The position numbers were made by a program, and so were the translations under genes. Below, piece by piece: positions 24,376 to 36,450 of a stretch of 64,000 bases of DNA. Position 1 is the stretch's first letter. Each line of letters begins with the position of its first letter. The stretch comes from Strongyloides papillosus (lineage: Eukaryota; Nematoda; Chromadorea; Rhabditida; Strongyloididae). The stretch is from contig SRSI01000077.1 in NCBI GenBank assembly GCA_005656395.1, forward strand, positions 1,178,001 to 1,242,000, written 5' to 3'. The notes beneath the pieces were generated by a model that was not told the DNA's origin, did no database searches, and was given only the letters and a program-made list of their open reading frames with translations.

Positions 24376-25203
24376 TCAAATGTTTTCAAAGATTAATAGT
24401 AAATTGAAAGTTTTAACAAATAATCTTATCTTTGATTGTCATAATATATTTATATACTTTTAAAAGTTTGAATGAAAGTACATAAGAATTAGAAATCTTT
24501 GTTAAATGATCCAATTACCTATATAACTAAAAGTTAGAAAAATTTTGCCTTATTTTTTAATATAAATACCTTACTCTTCAGCATTTCTATTACTCTTAAA
24601 AAATTAACAGTATTTTATTTTAAAATTTCATAGTTTCGTCAAAGAGAAAATGATCATTAAAAGCTGAATGAAAAATGATTCACAAAGAAATTGAACTTTT
24701 TTTAAAATATTTATTTATCATTTCAATCATATAAGTGAAAATCTAGTTGTAAAACTTTGTTACACTAATTAACTTTCAACTTTTTCTTTTACATTTTGTT
24801 AAACACAAGTTTTTTATTTGTAAAATAAGCTTTTTTTTGTTTTTCACAATATCTGGAAATCAAACATCAATATTTATACGCTGTAAGAGATATTCTTTGG
24901 AAAAAGCTATTTCCTGTGCCATGTGTATTTGGGTTGTTAGAAGACACATATGTGAATTGATAATATTATATCAAAAATTGTTAGAGATTGCCTATGCATA
25001 TGGTAGCAAAATCTATGCCATTATATATATATAAAATATATGTATAATTTAAAATAATATTCAGGGTGTTATCTTGCCATAAACATGTATTATGTACCTC
25101 CTTTTTTTTTATTATTCGATTTGTATATCTGTAAATATATTTGTATTTCTTCAAAATAAATATAATTTCTTAACTAAATTTTTTTTAATTTTACAGTTTA
25201 TGG
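24376..25203. other. Divergent intergenic region
   Basis: 828 bases between the secreted orphan and the PUR gene. A 65-codon frame at 24837-25034 has no family match and is not called. TTTTACAG at about 25189-25196 is a likely trans-splice acceptor for the PUR mRNA. Confidence 0.45.
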
Positions 25204-26045
25204 ATGATGGTTGGTAGTAAGGGAAATAATAATTTTGGTGGAAAAAAAGGCCGCAGTCGTGATAGTAAAACTTTATCTATTCAAAAAAATGAAATAAATA
25301 CTCGACAAAAAGATGATAAAAATAATGAAAATATTGTTCATTCTTACTATACAAGATCTTTTTCTTTTGGCTTTAAAAAGTTTTATATTGATTTATACAA
25401 TTTTGATGATGGAAAAGTTATGAAACTCTCAGAAGTTTTTGGAGATAAACAACGTATCTCTATTCATGTTCCAATAAATGCATTAGAAATGCTTATACAG
25501 AAACTTGATATATTTAATGATTATCACAATGGTATGTAATTTTTAGATTTATTGTATTAATTTCTAAACATATTAAAATTATAGATACTCAATCTAATCA
25601 TGAGCCATTGCAACAAACAATTGTTTATAATGGGCAACGGTTTGCATTATTGTATGGTTCCAATGACAAAGGACCTATTGTTATTATATCTCAAGTATCA
25701 AAGATGGCTGGAACACATGCTCAAATAAAAATAAATCCAAACAACTTACCAAAGTTTATAAAAGAGCTTACTGAGACATTAGAAGAAATTAATCCTCAAA
25801 ACATAACCAGAAATATTCCACATTATCCTTGTTCTGGAACTGTAGAATGTAAAAATGAACCTAAAACATTTTTTATTGATCCTGTCGTTAGAGAAAATGA
25901 AAAATGTATAAGAATTTCACAATTAAAGTTAAAAGAATCTAGTACAATGATGAATACAAACATTCATATTCCATTTGAGGATTTAAATGAATTTAGAGAT
26001 TCTCTTATCCAAGTTATTGAAGAATTAAATAATTTTAAATTGTAA
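25204..26045 (+). CDS. plp-1: PUR-alpha-like nucleic acid-binding protein
   Basis: Two exons, 25204-25531 and 25585-26045 (53-base intron, phase 1), giving 262 residues. Three PUR repeats are visible: about residues 53-105 (KKFYIDLYNFDDGKVMKLSE), 115-180 (QRFALLYGSNDKGPIVIISQ) and 190-258 (KTFFIDPVVRENEKCIRISQ). Each shows the beta-strand pattern F.....N..G....ISE followed by an amphipathic helix (LEMLIQKLD, LPKFIKELTETLEEI, LNEFRDSLIQVIEEL). Repeats 1 and 2 form the DNA/RNA-binding unit and repeat 3 the dimer interface in PUR-alpha. The N-terminus is a Gly/Lys-rich tail. C. elegans plp-1 is the counterpart by family. The first ATG in the exon (25200) is out of frame; the ATG at 25204 opens the domain frame. 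It converges with ATG7, 78 bases apart. Confidence 0.88.
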
Positions 26046-26123
26046 TAATTTATATTTAATTTTAGTATTATTTTATCATTTTAAGTATTTACCATTCATA
26101 ATTAATTGTTTAATTAAATAATT

Positions 26124-28154
26124 TTACTCTAAATCATCTTCACTTTCCAGACTAATAACATCTTCTTCATTTCTTTCAGCGTTCTTCTGAATTAAACTAA
26201 GGCCTGTCAACATTTCTAATTTTTCACGATTATTTATTATTTCTTTTATATGTTGCCATTTCTCTTTTAAAAGATCACAACTTTTGTACATTTCTATCAC
26301 ATTATCACCACAAGCAACACAATTTTTGTTTCTTTGGTGAAACCAGATCGACTGACTAAATCCAAATAAATTACCACGTAATTGATGGGGAACAGAACCA
26401 AGAAGAGATGCGTTTTTATGATCATCTTTTGATATATGAGGTGCACCACTTTTTAATTGGTGTTGTTGTAAAGATGCATATAATTCAACAGCATTTCCGG
26501 CAGCAGTCATTGAATTTCCCGACCTCGTTACTGTACATTTCATATCTAAAGTCCTATCGTCAACAGAATTTCCTGGAGAGGTGATGTCATTACAAAAATA
26601 ACAACCTAATTTTTCACAAGGTACTTCTGTTAGTGTATTTATCATTGAATTATCTATATATGGAGATAAATTTACACCGTGTCTTAATATGACATACGAA
26701 TCAAAACCAATACCGACTGTAATTACTAATTTATTATATACAGCTGACATCAGTGTTGGTAACCAACGAGCTTCTTTACTATCAAGTAACAAAAATATGG
26801 TATCATGATTCTGAATCAAATTGTCAAGTTTTGAAAAATCCTCAAAATATTTTTCTGATTGAGATTCACTAATAATATGACCTGGCATTGGAATATTTAA
26901 ATTTACACCTTCTGTAATACAATTAGGAATAATTTTTTTTAATGCTTCAGCTGCAGCAATAGCTTTATTTTTCCTTAATATAGCATCTTCTATTGTATAC
27001 AATGATTGTCTGATTGGATTACTATAACTCACATTACCATTATCAACAAATGTAATATGTTTAACACCCCAACCAATTAACCCTCTAGCAATGTTGCATC
27101 CTAATGTCCCACTACCAAGAAGGAGAACTCTATTTTGGGTAAAAACATCAATGTCCAACTCTGGAACAAGTCTCCACTTAATTAAAGATACGTTTAATGA
27201 ATTTGCTTGTTCTGCTATACTTAATGGATCCATTTGTCTTCTTAAATTAACACTATGAATATTTATACTTCCATCTCCTTTTTTTTCCCAGCCAACAACT
27301 TTTTTAAAAATTTCTTTTTCATTATTAAAATCAATTTCATCCCATTGAATTGTAGCTATTGTTGATGGTATATTTCCGCATCTGTAACATAAAACCTTTA
27401 TTTTGTTTATTGGTTTAATTGTTGTAGCAATAGCACAAAGTAAATTTCTTAATGGCCAACCAAATAAATTAATTTTTGTACAAGGACATTTATATACAAG
27501 TGTTATATCATCAAATGATTCACCTTTAATTTCAAGTTCCTTCAAAATATCCAATGAACATATTGTTCCTTCCGAATCAAGAACAAAAGCCCAGTCTTTT
27601 GGAATTTCTTTAAATGAAAAAGGTAAATTATCTATTGTATTAATTTCTCCAACAATTCGAAGATTTTTAAGAAATACAAATGAAGGAATACATGATACAT
27701 AATGGTATTCATGAGATTTTAAGTCTCCATATGTTAAAAGAATAAAATTGAGTATTGATTTAGGATTATTCATCCAATCCCATGATTCAGTCATCTTTAA
27801 ATATAACTCTTCAGAAATTTTTTCTAAAGCCCCTTTTTTATTAAAAGACATCAAATTTTCAATCTTATTTAATGGATACATAATTCCTTCAACAACACAT
27901 TCTTTAAAACTTCTAGGTTCATGATCACTAAAACTACTTTCTGAAAACCTTAACTCTGGTTCTACACGTTTCTGACCAGCTACACAAATATTGGAAATAA
28001 TTAAATTATAACCTTAAAACATACCATTTGAGAAAGTAGCAGTAATTTTGATAGGACTTTCATTGAGTTTCCATTCATTTAGTTTTTTATCACTCCAGTT
28101 ACTAAAAAATATTGGATCACATGATGTGACAAATGGCTGTACTTGGAAAATCAT
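26124..28154 (-). CDS. atg-7: Ubiquitin-like modifier-activating enzyme ATG7
   Basis: Two exons on the minus strand, 28154-28025 and 27979-26124 (45-base intron, phase 1), giving 661 residues (human ATG7 703). The N-terminal domain begins FQVQPFVTSCDPIFF ... WSDKKLNEWKL, the part that grips the E2s ATG3 and ATG10. The C-terminal E1 domain has the nucleotide-binding loop LLLGSGTLGCNIAR near residues 330-343, the Asp of VDNGNVSYSNPIRQ, the CYFC and CVAC zinc pairs, and the catalytic cysteine at about residue 525 in DMKCTVTR. VPHQLRG is also conserved. The tail is acidic (LESEDDLE), as in other ATG7 proteins, where it binds ATG8. It activates ATG8 and ATG12 for autophagy in the cytosol. Identification is firm. 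Confidence 0.96.
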
Positions 28155-29732
28155 TGTCTAAAATTTAATTTTTCTTTAAAGAACTTTTGTAAATAATTAC
28201 TCATCGAACGTAAAAGCAAAAATTAATACGTATAAATATAATGCTATTTTATTTTTGACAAATAATATTAATAAACATTAAGAAGCTATATTCTTCCAAT
28301 AGTATCCTAAAAAGAATACTATTTTTTTTATAAATAAAAGTTATGTAACGTACTTGAAATATAAAAATGTGTTGCTGAATTGTCTTGATATGTTGTTGTG
28401 GAAATTGAAATTACTGTGTGGAGGTGATTTTAGATTTTTAAATACAACATTTTGAAGCCAATATCCTTCAGAAGAAGTTTAAATATGGAGTATTCTCCAA
28501 AACTTTTCAAAAAATATAGTTCTTAATTTATTTTTAATACGACCATTTGACTTTTATGTTTTTGACGCCGTATTGTATAATGATTTTATAAAATATTATT
28601 AAAGTATATAACTAAAGTGGTTTTATTTAGAGTATCAAAACTACTATCAATACTTTAAAATTCTCAGAATTATTTTTAAACTAAAAATTATAAATTATTT
28701 AAAAATACTTTTTTTGATTCATGCGGTCTTTTAACTTTATTTTCTTCAATTTATGTACGCAAATTGCTTAAGATGATAAAACCAATGATACTGTTTTTAT
28801 AAAATTTTATTTTAAGACAGATTAATAACTATGAGAATAATTGTTAAAAACAAAAATAAATATTTGTCATTTCATTTAACAAAAGGAGAAATTGTAGAAC
28901 AGGATTAATTTATAATATGTCTAATTTTTTCTTGTACAACAGAAACACAAAACCATATCGTTGATGTAAAGAGATTAATCATAATTTCCTGGAACATGTT
29001 TAAACCTTTCTCTTTAATCTTTTTTGACAAAATACAAATCGTTTTGATCAAAAAATATTTTATGAAATATTGCAAAAGAATACTTTATTAGTGAAAAATA
29101 AATTTTTTTAATATACAAAATTAGTCAAACTTTGTTTATTTTTCTATTTTGAACAAGAAAGTTTAAATTTCTTACTTTTAAAGTTAAAAATATCTAAAAT
29201 AAATAAAAAAAATAAAAATCCTTTTTAAAAAAACAATTGACTTATCATGATAAAAGACTAAAAATAAAACTACTCTCTGTATTTTGCATAACATCGTATA
29301 CATCATATTAATTTTTTTTAAAAAAACAATGGGAAAAACTGTTTATGTAGTGAATCAAACATTTTTTGACACGATTTAACTTTTCAACCTTCATGAACAG
29401 AGACAAATAGTGTATATATTTAAGTTTTCGTAGTAAACAACAACATAATAAGCTAAACTTTTAAAAACAAACAAAAAATAAAATTTAGAATTAGTGAAAA
29501 TAGAAAATATACAAAATTGAACTAAAAAAAGAAATCATTCAAAGAGGAATATAGATAAATAAACGTTAGCATGACAATATTTTTCAATGACGCATTATGC
29601 ATAGAAATCATTAAATGTTACCAGCGTGAGTAATCAACAATTAATATTATTTTAAATATGCACCCCGTAATAATAAGTTATTAAATATTTGATCTGCCGC
29701 AAATATAAGAGTTGATTTCATAGAATGGGACT
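28155..29732. other. 1.6-kb intergenic region, no gene seen
   Basis: Upstream side of ATG7 and 3' side of the EMI/EGF gene. AT-rich with no supported coding frame, RNA gene or repeat. Confidence 0.5.
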
Positions 29733-30578
29733 TCATTTAACGTAAACCCAATCTGAATAGGTATTTTCTGAACGTCCTGATAAAGAGCTCTTAGTAGAGT
29801 CATCTCGATTCTCTGGAATTGAAGTATATATGTTCGAATTGTCACCAGGAATCTCATCTAAAAAATATAAGATTAATATTATTGATTTCCAAAACAAACA
29901 TTTATTTTTTTCATCATCATTGTTTGGTAATTGTTTATTGAAATTTTTTTCACTCTCCTCAATAAATGCTTGATGATTATACAAAGGATTCTTTATTTCC
30001 ATACTTACTCCTTCTTCTGTGTCATCTTGACCTTTCGTATCATGGAAAACAACAGTAGGTAAAGATGGGTCTTTTTCTTTTTTATACTTCTTTCTATAAT
30101 ACATTACTAAAAATACAAGTAAAGAAACAGCTCCAACTAATGCTAGGAGACCATAACTAAAATACTTTTTAAACCGTGACTTTTGAGCAAGTAATGGATC
30201 AAGAGTGCAACCAACAACGTTATTACATATCATATCACCCTGACATTCTCCACAATTAAAACGACACTCTCTTCCATAAGTTCCTTCATTACAAATAGTA
30301 CAAGTGTTATTGAGATTTTGATAAAATCCAATACAACAATGAGAGACATTTTTTTTTACCAAAAACTCTTTCATTGGATATTTCACAACATCATCTATAA
30401 CTACTTTTTCTGGCTTATGTATTTTAACTTCCTCTTCAAAAATACAGACATTTAATCCGGTTGGTTCGATATCATAAGCAAAAGATCCATCAGTAACAAC
30501 AAACGGTAATATAACAAAAAAAAATAAAACATATGTAATCCACCAAGTAGATGAAACATTTTCCTTTATAATGATCAT
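29733..30578 (-). CDS. Short CED-1/MEGF-like type I membrane protein (EMI plus one EGF)
   Basis: Two exons on the minus strand, 30578-29900 and 29857-29733, with a 42-base in-frame intron, giving 267 residues (281 if read through). A signal peptide or anchor (WWITYVLFFFVILPFVV) is followed by an EMI-like part (LNVCIFEEEV ... SHCCIGFY) and one EGF-like module (CTICNEGTYGRECRFNCGEC), a CED-1/Draper/MEGF10 order. One membrane span (YGLLALVGAVSLLVFLVMYY) precedes a cytosolic tail with NPLYNHQAF, an NPxY-type adaptor site, and a Ser-rich end. CED-1 family receptors bind apoptotic cells and signal through CED-6 at NPxY. Here only one EGF repeat remains, so it may be a small paralogue or an adhesion receptor rather than CED-1 itself. 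Role is inference. Confidence 0.72.
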   Translation of the reverse strand: MIIIKENVSSTWWITYVLFFFVILPFVVTDGSFAYDIEPTGLNVCIFEEEVKIHKPEKVVIDDVVKYPMKEFLVKKNVSHCCIGFYQNLNNTCTICNEGTYGRECRFNCGECQGDMICNNVVGCTLDPLLAQKSRFKKYFSYGLLALVGAVSLLVFLVMYYRKKYKKEKDPSLPTVVFHDTKGQDDTEEGVSMEIKNPLYNHQAFIEESEKNFNKQLPNNDDEKNKCLFWKSIILILYFLDEIPGDNSNIYTSIPENRDDSTKSSLSGRSENTYSDWVYVK

Positions 30579-31632
30579 TTTAAATCTACATAAATCATAA
30601 TAAAATAAAAAATATTAAGTGGAAAGTGGAAAAAAAGATAAATTGTTCAATAATAATAAAAATAACTTTAATAGTGTTAGTGCCTGGTAAACAAACTATG
30701 AAATTTTAAATTGATTAGATAAACATTACTTTAAGATCAAATACATTATTTAAAAATAAAAACTCAAAAATCATTTACTAATCTTCTAAAATTTAAATGG
30801 TTAATGAAAATGTTTTAAAAAATTGATAAAGAATAAATTATAAAACATCATGTATATATGCATAGAAAATAGAAAAATAATTGAGAGTAAAAGTACCAAA
30901 TATAATTCAACTGAGTGTTATATAATTTTGGTGATTCATCAAATAATTTTAAGGCAAAACAAATAGTATAACTATGGTTTATATTGAAATAAGATAATTA
31001 AAATGTTAGTGAATATAATTGAAATTACTTAAATAACTTGAAAATATGTGCATTAGATGAAAAAAATTTAAACTAATTCTAAATATAACATTGTAAAAAA
31101 ACAATTTTCTATTATTTATAAATAGTCAATGACATAATTTAAAAATCAATGAAATAGGTGACATTATTTTACTGGTAAAAATAAGATAAAGATGATTCTA
31201 AAAGTATAATCAATAAGTATGCTATATAGAAATTTTATTCATTTTATTAATTAACCTATTTTTTGCATTATAGTACGTGGAAGTACTACAGTAGAGAAGA
31301 AGAAGACTAACAATGCAAAAAACATATCATTACTAATACATTTATAATGATACTGCCATTTCCACAAAAAAGTATTGTTATAAGAACTTTCTCTATATAA
31401 CTGACATTAAGAAAAAAAATACTTTTCTATTAATTTTAACGTGTTTAAAAACATATAAAGTGCATAAATTTATTTCTGGAATTTAGTATGATACTAGTAA
31501 TCAATTGTAAGTAATACACAATAATGTACATTAGTCAAATACTAAAACTATACTCTCATACTACCAAAAGAAAATAGTTTGATTGGCAAGTTATTAGTAT
31601 AAACATATAAAATTTTATTTATCAACATTCTA
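30579..31632. other. 1-kb intergenic region, no gene seen
   Basis: AT-rich, between two leftward genes; promoter of the EMI/EGF gene and the kinase 3' flank. Confidence 0.45.
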
Positions 31633-32583
31633 TCATTCCCAATCATAGGGATCATTAGGTCCATAATTATAACAATTAGCAGCTGCTTCCATAATTTTTG
31701 TAAATGCCTTGAAGTTTACTGCTTGAGTAAATTGAATTTGATCAATTAATCTAAGAAGTTGTATAAACTCTCCTTTACACTTTGTACTTTTATAATATAC
31801 TTCTAAATCAATGTCATTTCTAAATTTTTCTTTCAATACTCTAACACCATCCAAATCTGATTCTAAACGCCATGGCAGTCCTTTTGGCATAATTAAATCA
31901 TTAACCATATAAAACCATGATTCTGCATCGTCTTTTCTACTATACTCGTTGCCTTCATGTAAGCGTAATGGAGCAAACTTCAACGTACCTTTAAAATTAA
32001 CTATCTTCCTTGGTGTCTTTAATTCTCCTTTACTATTTGTAAATTTCCTTGCCATTCCAAAATCCAACATGTAAATATTTCTTTTTTTCCCTTGAGTACC
32101 AATACAAAAGTTAGCCGGTTTCAAGTCACGATGTAAATATTCAACCGAATGAAGCGCTTCTATTGATTCAAGACATTGTATCGAAACTCTAATACCACAT
32201 CCAGGAGATAATATTCTATGAGGTCTAGTATCCTTAATATCAGCTAACGATTTTCCAACAAGTTCCATAACAATAAAGTAAAATGTCTTTGTCTTTCCTT
32301 TATCATAAATATTCGTAAAACGTTGATTTATTTTACGTTTCTGAAGATTTTCTAAAATATTAATTTCCATTTTAAGCTTTGGTTCTTTTCTCTCCGGAAC
32401 TTTCTTCTCTACTTTTAGTGCATAAGAAATACTACTATTAGATGCAGGTGTAACGGAAAAAACAGTTCCAAAACCACCTTCTCCAAGAACTTTTTGAATG
32501 AGATACTGATCAGTTGTTGAAGAGATAGTACTTCCAACACCAAGTCCTAAAGAAATTGATATTGATTCATCCTGATCAGACAT
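31633..32583 (-). CDS. CK1/TTBK-like protein kinase
   Basis: Single exon of 316 residues, starting at the ATG of SDQDESIS; the frame stays open further upstream but only through a TTG. Kinase landmarks in order: glycine loop GEGGFGTVF, ATP lysine in ALKVEKK, catalytic HRDLKPANF, DFGMARKF, then the CK1-type region GTLKFAPLRLHEG and a Ser-Arg-Lys-Asp-Asp segment (YSRKDDAESWFYM) where classical kinases have the APE. This and LPWR are hallmarks of the CK1/TTBK group, strongly expanded in nematodes and often linked to male germline functions. The protein is almost only kinase domain, so substrate and tissue cannot be read from it. The acidic/Ser N-terminus may be autoinhibitory or unstructured. 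Confidence 0.9.
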   Translation of the reverse strand: MSDQDESISISLGLGVGSTISSTTDQYLIQKVLGEGGFGTVFSVTPASNSSISYALKVEKKVPERKEPKLKMEINILENLQKRKINQRFTNIYDKGKTKTFYFIVMELVGKSLADIKDTRPHRILSPGCGIRVSIQCLESIEALHSVEYLHRDLKPANFCIGTQGKKRNIYMLDFGMARKFTNSKGELKTPRKIVNFKGTLKFAPLRLHEGNEYSRKDDAESWFYMVNDLIMPKGLPWRLESDLDGVRVLKEKFRNDIDLEVYYKSTKCKGEFIQLLRLIDQIQFTQAVNFKAFTKIMEAAANCYNYGPNDPYDWE

Positions 32584-33049
32584 TCTTGATATAGATGAAT
32601 AGTAGAAAAATTTTATTTGCAATCATCACATTACCTATTTAAAATCAAAACATCTGAATATTTTCTAGAAATATTAAGATTTCCGTTTTTTCACTGTATT
32701 ATTTGAATAATTAAAATATTTGAAAAGAAAAATAAAAGCCATTCAACACATTACATATTAAAATTTAGAAATTCTATACATATAAAAAAGACCACACCTT
32801 TATGAAATTCTATAAAATGGAAAAAAGTTTAAAAACAACTTGAATACATAAGATTAGACAAATTAAGGGCGCCTAAATCATTTTCTACTTTTTTAAAAGA
32901 CATTGGAACATCGTTCCTTTATTGTTTTAGACTAATATATACTTGGCATTATTGCATCAGTCAGAACACAATTTTGTTTGCATCTATAGAAAAATTACCT
33001 TATTAATAAATTTATCAAAGATACCCCTTGATTACACAACTATTTCAAG
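32584..33049. other. Divergent promoter region
   Basis: 466 bases between the kinase and the HMG-box gene; no further feature could be supported. Confidence 0.45.
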
Positions 33050-34748
33050 ATGACGGCAGTTGGTGATATCATTGCTCATGATAGTGGACTATCCTCTCCA
33101 ACTATAAACTCTCCAGTAATATCAGGGTCAGAGACTCCACTCTATGATCAATGTGAAAATTCTAATATGTAAGTCATTCGTATTTCTTTAGTACATTCAC
33201 AAAAACACACCATGGCTATCTAAACAAATCAATGTATATAAATACATATTTAGAAAATGTAGAAAAAATTTTAGATATTTAAAATTAATAAAGCAAAAAA
33301 ATTAGTTATGATTACATTTATTTTATATATTTATGCTCAATGTCAATGCATGAGGAATTATTTATATATAAAATATATCGAAATAGCATATCATTTTTAT
33401 TCCAATAAACTATTTAAATATTTATTTTTATAGGAGTTTTAGTGAAGGAAATGAAAGCTTAGAAGAACAGTTTGAAAAATGTCTTGTAGAATTTTGTGGT
33501 CCTAACAATGAATTTGTCAAGAAGCCAATGAATCCGTATATGTTTTTCTCGAGAGCGGAAAGGAAAAATATCGCTAAATCGCATCCAGAACTTAAAGTTA
33601 ATGAAGTTAGCAGAGAGGTATGTCGATTTTTCTGGAAATTTCTATACCTATTTTCTTTGTAATATATTGAAATTTTATTTTGATTGAATATTTTAGATGG
33701 GTGAAAGATGGAAAAAATTAAGTGACAAAGAAAAGCAACCTTATGTACAAATGGCTAAAAGACAACTAGAAGAACATAAAAAGGTACGTTGATTACTAAG
33801 TGATATATTTTTCATAGACATTTCTTTGCATGTTTCATTTATAATAAGGTTGGTTTTTTTCTTTGAAAAAAATCATTATGAATCAAACTTTAACAATCTA
33901 TCTTTTTATGATATAATTTTTATATCTATTTCATTATTATTTTAACACATAGATTATTTATACTTTGTAAATAATTCATTCTATTATATTATTTTTACCT
34001 TTACCATATGTATATTTGTTGAAGAACAATAGTATTTAAAGAACACTTCATTTTTTAAATAATAGTTATACCTGAATTACACGTTTGTAATATTGTTTTA
34101 TTACAGTTTTTCAAAGAGAATCCTGATAGACAATATCTTCCTGCTAAAAAGAAGCCTGTACCATCTAGTAAAACACTTACTACTAGTACACCAACTATTA
34201 CAAATAATTTAACAAATACACAACGTTCACAAGATTCTGCATTATTATCTGCTATACAAAGACCTTCAACTGTGCTGAGTAACAAGAATATTTTATCATC
34301 TACACCAATGTCTACAACAACACCAAGAGTCAATGGCTCTTTGTCGTCTTATCAAACTTCTGCACAACCTAATAATGTAGTTTACTATTTACCAACAAAA
34401 TCTGTTCACTCATCTCGGCCTGAGAGCTATCAAATCTCACAATCTAATGGTGTTTCTAATCAATTTTATACTACGCAAACCCAAAATACTCATTCTCTCC
34501 GATTAGCAGGAGGTGGCCCTCAAAATGCAACATCAAATTATGGATCTCCAGTATACACTGGAATACGGCATCACACAGCTCAAAAAACTGCTCCTGAATT
34601 ACTTGATTTATATTATACTAGTTTAACTGCTCCTTTATTTCCTCATTACTTGGAACATCCAACGAATCCATTAGGATTAGTTGGTAATGGACCATACAGT
34701 TACTTAGAAGAATATTTAAAAGTTATCTCCAACTCCTCAAATCTTTAG
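33050..34748 (+). CDS. HMG-box transcription factor, SOX-like
   Basis: Four exons: 33050-33168, 33434-33617, 33697-33783 and 34107-34748, giving 343 residues. The HMG box spans about residues 66-146 over three exons: VKKPMNPYMFFSRAERKNIA, HPELKVNEVSREMGERWKKL, SDKEKQPYVQMAKRQLEEHK and KENPDRQYLPAKKK. The PMNPYM core, the WKKLS-EKQPY helix and the HPD-like motif with a basic C-tail resemble sequence-specific boxes (SOX, capicua) more than HMGB. However SOX proteins read RPMNAFMVW, and here the spacing before NPDRQY is two residues longer, so this is a divergent member. The C-terminal 190 residues are Ser/Thr/Asn-rich with no domain. Introns of 79-323 bases are longer than usual here. The next gene starts 196 bases downstream on the same strand. 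Confidence 0.8.
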
Positions 34749-34944
34749 AATACCTCGTATTTTTAATCTTAATTTTATTATAATTTTTCTCTTGTTGTCA
34801 CTTTATTTCTTACCATTTTTGGTAGAATAAGTTAGCACCTCTATTTTAATATTAATTATATAATCTTTTTGTATATTAAAAAATCATTGTTTTTATTTGT
34901 ATAGATTTTTATATATGTTTTAAATTAATTCTTATTTTACAGTA

Positions 34945-35710
34945 ATGGAGATTTATAAATTGGTACCTTTAGCGACATGTCCTCATCTAGCAAATGAAGT
35001 TGTTTTGTTACTAAATTCTGAATGGCCTAGATCAGATACTGTACGTCAAAGAAGTATTAGTAAGGTAAATTTACACTACAATTGTGTATTATATCTTTAT
35101 TAAAAAAGATTATTAAAATTATTTTTATATATAGTCATGCAATATGGAACCTCCTATGTCTTTAGTATTATTTAAAGATGAATCTCAAAACATCCCTGAA
35201 GTTATTGGATATGCAAAATTGTGTGAAATACCAAAGACAGATGAATCTGCATGTTGGATAGAGAGTGTCATTATAAAGTCAACATTACGTGGTAGGAAAT
35301 TAGGATTCTTTCTGATGAATGAGTTGGAAAAAATTGCCATTAAATTTAATTATGATGTCATGTATCTTAGTACTCATGATAAAAGGAAATTCTACGAAAA
35401 ATGTGGATTCGAAGAATGTCCCCCAGTAAGTAATGTTGGTGCTAATTCAGAATTATTTAAAAAATTCAGTATTAAAACCTCACTAATTAATGATAGAAAA
35501 AAAGATTATACTTCCCAGAATAATGGTATTAAAATTTTATCTCAGGAAAATAATTGTACTATTGTCAAAAATAATATACCAATACCTCCGTTACTACCTT
35601 CTTTATCATCGTTAACACCACCACAAATATCATCATCATCTTCTTCCATTGATAATGAAGCAGCAACAAAATCACAAAAAATTTATATGAAAAAATTCCT
35701 TAGACGATGA
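34945..35710 (+). CDS. NAA80-like (NAT6) N-terminal acetyltransferase
   Basis: Two exons, 34945-35064 and 35135-35710 (70-base intron, phase 0), giving 231 residues. The N-terminus LVPLATCPHLANEVVLLLNSEWPRS matches the NAA80 opening (VPLHRRPEL...INEQWPRS). The GNAT core shows IGYAKLCEI, the WIESVIIKSTLRGRKLGFFLM acetyl-CoA loop (R-x-x-x-L-G form) and YLSTHDKRKFYEKCGFEECPPV, as in NAA80, the enzyme that acetylates the processed N-terminus of actin. The last 70 residues include a proline/serine run (PIPPLLPSL), reminiscent of the profilin-binding proline tract of NAA80. TTTTACAG directly before TAATG looks like a trans-splice site; with the HMG-box gene only 196 bases upstream the two could share one transcript. 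Confidence 0.87.
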
Positions 35711-36450
35711 CAAAAAGAAAAAAATATTGTTTTTTTGTTAAAATAAAATTGGTCAGTAATTTTTTCTTTTAATTAATGAATCATATAAATATATTCATCA
35801 TTGTTTATTTTTGTCCCTTCATAAAAACGGACAATTCTAGCGCCTAAAAATAACTATTATACATAGACACACAAGATAGAGTTGTCAGTTGACTTAACGT
35901 TGTTCTGGCTCTTGTTTCTAACCGTGGCGCATTAAAATGTGCACTCTTTAAAATATATAAATTATTGGGTTCTTGTTAAATGTTAACTTGACTAAAGGTG
36001 CAGAGACACACAGAATTTTTTCCCTTCGCAAGCCGTTATTATGAATTAGGGTTGATTGCCTAGTTTTTCATTCTTTCGTCTTCCCTGTCCTTTCAACGCA
36101 GCGCTTTACTCCACTTTTCAATTCAACAAACTAACAATAACTAACGCGCAGAATTCTAACTCGCATTCAATTTATTTAACTTTGAGGATGTCATTCCAAA
36201 TTTTATTTTAACTATCTTACATCCATCATATTCATTCCGCGTTTATTCTACTCTTTACATCCCAACCAGTCAATATTTTTTTTAATAGGATCCTAACGCA
36301 ACTTATTCCTTTATTTTTATATGTTAAAGTAGTATATTTTATTTTATATAATAGAATTTTTATTTCAAAATTATTTTCATATTATTGTTACTTTCTGTAT
36401 AAATTTTTAGTTTATTTAATTGATATAATTTATTTTAGATCATTGTCAAC
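35711..36450. other. Intergenic region upstream of the hAT-derived gene
   Basis: 740 bases, with a patch at about 35880-36170 that is less AT-rich than most spacers here (for example GTTGTTCTGGCTCTTG and CAACGCAGCGCTTTACTCC). No frame or RNA gene recognised. ATTTTAG at 36434-36440 precedes the next ATG as a likely trans-splice acceptor. Confidence 0.45.
35742..35747 (+). terminator. Poly(A) signal of the NAA80-like gene
   Basis: AATAAA, 32 bases after the stop codon. Confidence 0.5.

Noticed and set aside
24837..25034. 65-codon frame before the PUR gene, considered as its first exon
   Set aside because: Cannot be joined in frame to 25204 with a good donor, and the TTTTACAG site better fits trans-splicing.
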